Origin: an uncultured Candidatus Berkelbacteria bacterium
GTDB lineage: Bacteria > Patescibacteriota > UBA1384 > CAILIB01
Assembly: GCA_937895715.1 (NCBI GenBank)
Contig: CALBLZ010000097.1
Location: 1 to 25,103, forward strand
Direction: 5' to 3'
Length of the DNA stretch: 25,103 bases
How positions within the stretch are numbered: position 1 is the first letter of the stretch; every line of letters begins with the position of its first letter. Shown piece by piece: positions 22,993 to 25,103 of this stretch. The notes under the pieces were generated by a model. That model saw nothing but the letters and a program-made list of their open reading frames with translations. It did not search any database and was not told the origin of the DNA. A program made the translations under genes and the position numbers.

Positions 22993-23063
22993 GGAGGGGG
23001 GCTCGGGGGAAGGTCGAAACCCTTACATCGTTGAATTCTACCGTAATTCTGCTACTTTGGGCG

Positions 23064-23068
23064 GGAGG
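23064..23068 (+). promoter_or_regulatory. Shine-Dalgarno site deciding the 23079 start
   Basis: GGAGG lies ten bases before the ATG at 23079. It rejects the upstream in-frame start at 22950, which would overlap dnaE. A TGCTACTTT element just upstream may be its -10. Confidence 0.55.
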
Positions 23069-23078
23069 TATCCAGATC

Positions 23079-24050
23079 ATGGACGATGAAACTCGACAAT
23101 CAAGAAACAAACGACGTCTCTGGGCTATCGGCGTGCCGGTTGCCGTTGCCTGCTTGCTGATGCTTGTAACCAAGCCAAGCCCACCAGTTGAGTCGCCAAG
23201 GCTCAAGCCTGCCCCAAAGGTCACCATGACCTACGTGAAGTCCGACTACACCGGGTTCGAGAGCCTAACCAAGGCCGGCTGGAATCTTTCCACGGTGTCG
23301 GTGTGGGAAGAGGAGAAGGGGAAGCCCCCTAAGCTCAAAGAGCACGACCTGGGTCTTCTAATCAACATGATGCTCGAAGGTGAATCCCCGGACAGAAAGC
23401 CAGCGTGGGAAGACGTTGCTGCGGCATCGCCCTACTACCTGGTTCACAAGGTTGCCGCTTCGGGTAAGCCGGGCCGGGTACTCGGTGTTCTGCACTGGGC
23501 CAATGGCTGCGTTATCGCTGGCATGGTGGCGCAGGGCGGAGGAATGGTAATCACTCCGATCGGCTTCGGCCCCAAGGGTGATGACTACGAGCAGCTAATG
23601 CCCACCGATCGTCTTCTCTGTAGCAAGGAGCGGAACGAACTTGCAGCGTCTTTCCGAAAGCGCTACGAGGCACTCGAAAGGGACGATAAGAAACGAACAC
23701 CAGTCCTTGGCAAAACCGACAAGGTGGTGATCGACTGGGTGTTGCACTGCCGTGCAGCTCCAATGCCGGTTAGTGTTGGCGGCTGGGTTCGGGGCGGCGA
23801 GATGATCATGGCCGAGATCGCTCTGGGCGATCAGGATGTGTACATATCGGCCGGTATCCGCGTGCACGAGTACTATCGATTCCTTCCAGGCAAGGACAAC
23901 AGGTACGAAGGGGGTAATCCGTTCACCCTGAGCGTGCCCGAGGAGGAACTGATCCGCAAGGCGGTAGAGGGGTATAAGGAGAATCCGTTAAGGAAACTCT
24001 TCCCTAACCAAGAAACACCAGCCGAAGTCCCGTCAATCCGGGGGGCTTAG
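23079..24050 (+). CDS. Single-pass membrane protein of unknown function
   Basis: I do not recognise this 323-residue protein. A basic N-terminus (RQSRNKRR) is followed by one hydrophobic helix (about 14-32), so it is a type II-like anchored protein with most of it outside the cytoplasm. A Pro-rich linker (about 33-50) leads into a mixed alpha/beta region. Visible features are a single Cys in ANGCVIAGMV, another in DRLLCSKERNEL and one in WVLHCRAAP, a Gly-rich turn near AQGGGMVITP, and WVRGGEMIMAEI near the C-terminal third. No catalytic motif is apparent. It has a clear Shine-Dalgarno site, its own terminator, and divergent orientation to dnaE. Confidence 0.7.
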   Translation: MDDETRQSRNKRRLWAIGVPVAVACLLMLVTKPSPPVESPRLKPAPKVTMTYVKSDYTGFESLTKAGWNLSTVSVWEEEKGKPPKLKEHDLGLLINMMLEGESPDRKPAWEDVAAASPYYLVHKVAASGKPGRVLGVLHWANGCVIAGMVAQGGGMVITPIGFGPKGDDYEQLMPTDRLLCSKERNELAASFRKRYEALERDDKKRTPVLGKTDKVVIDWVLHCRAAPMPVSVGGWVRGGEMIMAEIALGDQDVYISAGIRVHEYYRFLPGKDNRYEGGNPFTLSVPEEELIRKAVEGYKENPLRKLFPNQETPAEVPSIRGA

Positions 24051-24060
24051 GCAAGAAAAG

Positions 24061-24096
24061 CGAGCTCGACCAAAACAGGTCGGGCTCGTCTTCGTA
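24061..24096 (+). terminator. Intrinsic terminator after the 23079 gene
   Basis: CGAGCTCGACC (24061-24071) pairs with GGTCGGGCTCG (24078-24088), an 11-bp stem with one G-U pair and an AAAACA loop. A modest T-rich tail follows. Confidence 0.8.
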
Positions 24097-24138
24097 TACG
24101 TATCTCTTTCGGGAGTTCTGGAAATACATTGCCGATGG

Positions 24139-24163
24139 TTGATGGTTTACTGTAAACTATCAA
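24139..24163. promoter_or_regulatory. 25-bp near-palindromic operator before the HTH-PRTase gene
   Basis: The arms TTGATGGTTTAC (24139-24150) and GTAAACTATCAA (24152-24163) match at 11 of 12 positions around one central T. The site ends two bases before the ATG at 24166 and overlaps a plausible promoter (TTGCCG 24129-24134, TAAACT 24153-24158, 18-base spacing). The left arm also includes part of a direct repeat, GATGGTT twice (24134-24147). The adjacent gene encodes an HTH protein, so autoregulation is likely. Confidence 0.65.
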
Positions 24164-24165
24164 CT

Positions 24166-25103
24166 ATGAGAACAGGAACGGGGGCAGAGATCGCGGCCTA
24201 TATTCGCGAGCATAGAGAAGTTACGGCAAAGCAGTTGGCAGGCCACTTTGGCATTAGCCCGCAGGCGCTGTTTAAGCACCTCCGAAAACTGCTCGACCAT
24301 GGCGTAGTGCGCAAACTAGGGAGCGCTCCGCGCGTTTTTTACATTCCCGGAGAAGATCTACCTGCCGAATCTGAGCACGAAACGATTGCGCCAGCGGCCG
24401 AGGCGGTACTTGCCACTACCTACCTACATATTTCACCAAGCGGTGAAGTATACGAAGGTGTTGAAGGGTTTGTGCAGGCTCAGCGCAAGGCCCATCAGAG
24501 TCCGGCTGCGGAGGCACAGAAATACCTACAAGCCTGGCGGCGCTACCAGGGGCATCGCACCCCAGAAGGCTTGATTGATGGCCGTCCAAAGCTTACAGCT
24601 GCCTTCAAGAAAGACGTGCACCTCGATGAGCTCTACTTCTGTGAGTTCTACACCTTTCCGGGCATCGGTCGTACCAAGCTTGGTGCACTGCTGCTCTACG
24701 GCAAGCAGGGCCAGAACCGCGAGCTCATTAAGCGAGTGGTTGCAGAGGTGAAGGGGAAGATTCTCGGGCTCATTGCCCTAAAGAATGTCGATGCCGTGGC
24801 GTTTATTCCACCAACCCTGATCCGCACCGTACAGTTTCAGAAGGAGCTAGAGCGCCAGCTCAACATCGACCTCCCACACCTGACGATTGTAAAGGCAACT
24901 GGCACGGTTGCTGTTCCACAGAAAGTGCTAAGTAATGTAAAAGAGCGGATTGAAAACGCCCGAAATACTATCTTTATCCATCCAGATCGCTCCTACGAGA
25001 CCATTCTTTTGATCGATGACGCGGTTGGATCAGGCGCTACGCTTAACGAGACAGCGCGCAAGTTAAAGGAGCGGGGCTATTGTGCTGGCTCTCTGATTGG
25101 GCT
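24166..25103 (+). CDS. Winged-HTH / phosphoribosyltransferase fusion, 3' end beyond window
   Basis: About 312 residues are visible. Residues 1-60 form a winged helix-turn-helix of ArsR/DeoR type (EIAAYIREHREVTAKQLAGH, then ISPQALFKHLRKLLDHGVV and a wing). A middle part of about 80 residues, with an Arg/Gln-rich helix, joins a phosphoribosyltransferase domain. Its PRPP-binding motif is ILLIDDAVGSGATLN (about 282-296), matching the family's two acids followed by a Gly-Ala-Thr loop. The architecture recalls PurR-type regulators of Gram-positive bacteria, where PRPP or nucleotides tune DNA binding, but the arrangement here is its own. An operator-like palindrome ends two bases before the ATG and there is no Shine-Dalgarno site, so the message is probably leaderless. 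The C-terminus lies beyond the window. Confidence 0.85.
   Translation, partial: MRTGTGAEIAAYIREHREVTAKQLAGHFGISPQALFKHLRKLLDHGVVRKLGSAPRVFYIPGEDLPAESEHETIAPAAEAVLATTYLHISPSGEVYEGVEGFVQAQRKAHQSPAAEAQKYLQAWRRYQGHRTPEGLIDGRPKLTAAFKKDVHLDELYFCEFYTFPGIGRTKLGALLLYGKQGQNRELIKRVVAEVKGKILGLIALKNVDAVAFIPPTLIRTVQFQKELERQLNIDLPHLTIVKATGTVAVPQKVLSNVKERIENARNTIFIHPDRSYETILLIDDAVGSGATLNETARKLKERGYCAGSLIG

Noticed and set aside
22950..23078. Upstream start for the 23079 membrane protein
   Set aside because: It would overlap dnaE and put about 43 odd residues before the basic N-terminus and membrane helix; GGAGG supports 23079.
1..25103. tRNA, rRNA, CRISPR or insertion sequence
   Set aside because: No cloverleaf with a GTTCGA-type arm, no rRNA-like block, no regularly spaced repeats and no transposase motif was seen. 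A covariance-model search could still find a short RNA.

Overview
This 25 kb window looks like part of the compact genome of a Candidate Phyla Radiation (Patescibacteria) bacterium, possibly a parcubacterial lineage. That placement is inferred from gene content and style: a DUF5663-like small protein, a seryl-tRNA synthetase with a divergent motif 3, a long nucleoside diphosphate kinase with a central insertion, a SecA without the zinc tail, many small membrane-anchored proteins, start/stop overlaps and very short gaps. No rRNA, tRNA, CRISPR array or insertion sequence was recognised, and no gene-free stretch exceeds about 190 bases. UAG, UGA and UAA are all used as ordinary stops.

Left part (1-7890): a partial rmlA (dTDP-sugar synthesis) on the minus strand; a four-helix membrane protein; a membrane-anchored CHAP/NlpC-like cell-wall amidase; serS coupled by a one-base overlap to a membrane-anchored methyltransferase; then a promoter with a perfect 7-bp palindrome driving a DUF5663-like protein and an overlapping giant (about 1220 aa) multidomain protein of unknown function.

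Middle part (7987-17021): secA followed after one base by a tail-anchored HTH protein. Convergent to it, with the two UAG stops sharing a CTAG tetramer, is a two-gene minus-strand operon: a Phd/YefM-like DNA-binding protein with a long Pro/Ala tail, and a protein carrying His-Gly and Ser-Cys motifs arranged as in clan CD (caspase-like) cysteine peptidases. This pair is the best candidate for an undescribed system. Divergent from it runs a cluster of an M16 zinc peptidase, nucleoside diphosphate kinase and a WecA/TagO-like polyprenyl-phosphate sugar-phosphate transferase that lacks one expected catalytic Asp. These are followed by a single-domain response regulator and a bacterial PH-domain membrane protein.

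Right part (17088-25103): a plsX-like gene interrupted by an in-frame UAG with the frame open on both sides; a P-loop kinase-like protein; dnaE (the replicative polymerase alpha subunit, minus strand) with an apparently complete PHP metal site; a single-pass membrane protein of unknown function; and the start of a winged-HTH/phosphoribosyltransferase fusion whose start codon sits two bases after a 25-bp near-palindrome, probably its own operator.

Together the window mixes housekeeping (translation, secretion, replication, nucleotide balance) with envelope sugar and lipid genes and several lineage-specific membrane or regulatory proteins. Several promoters share a TGGTAT-type extended -10 close to the start codon, and many genes lack a Shine-Dalgarno sequence, which suggests leaderless or short-leader mRNAs. 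A few genes (799, 18415, 23079) instead have clear Shine-Dalgarno sites.
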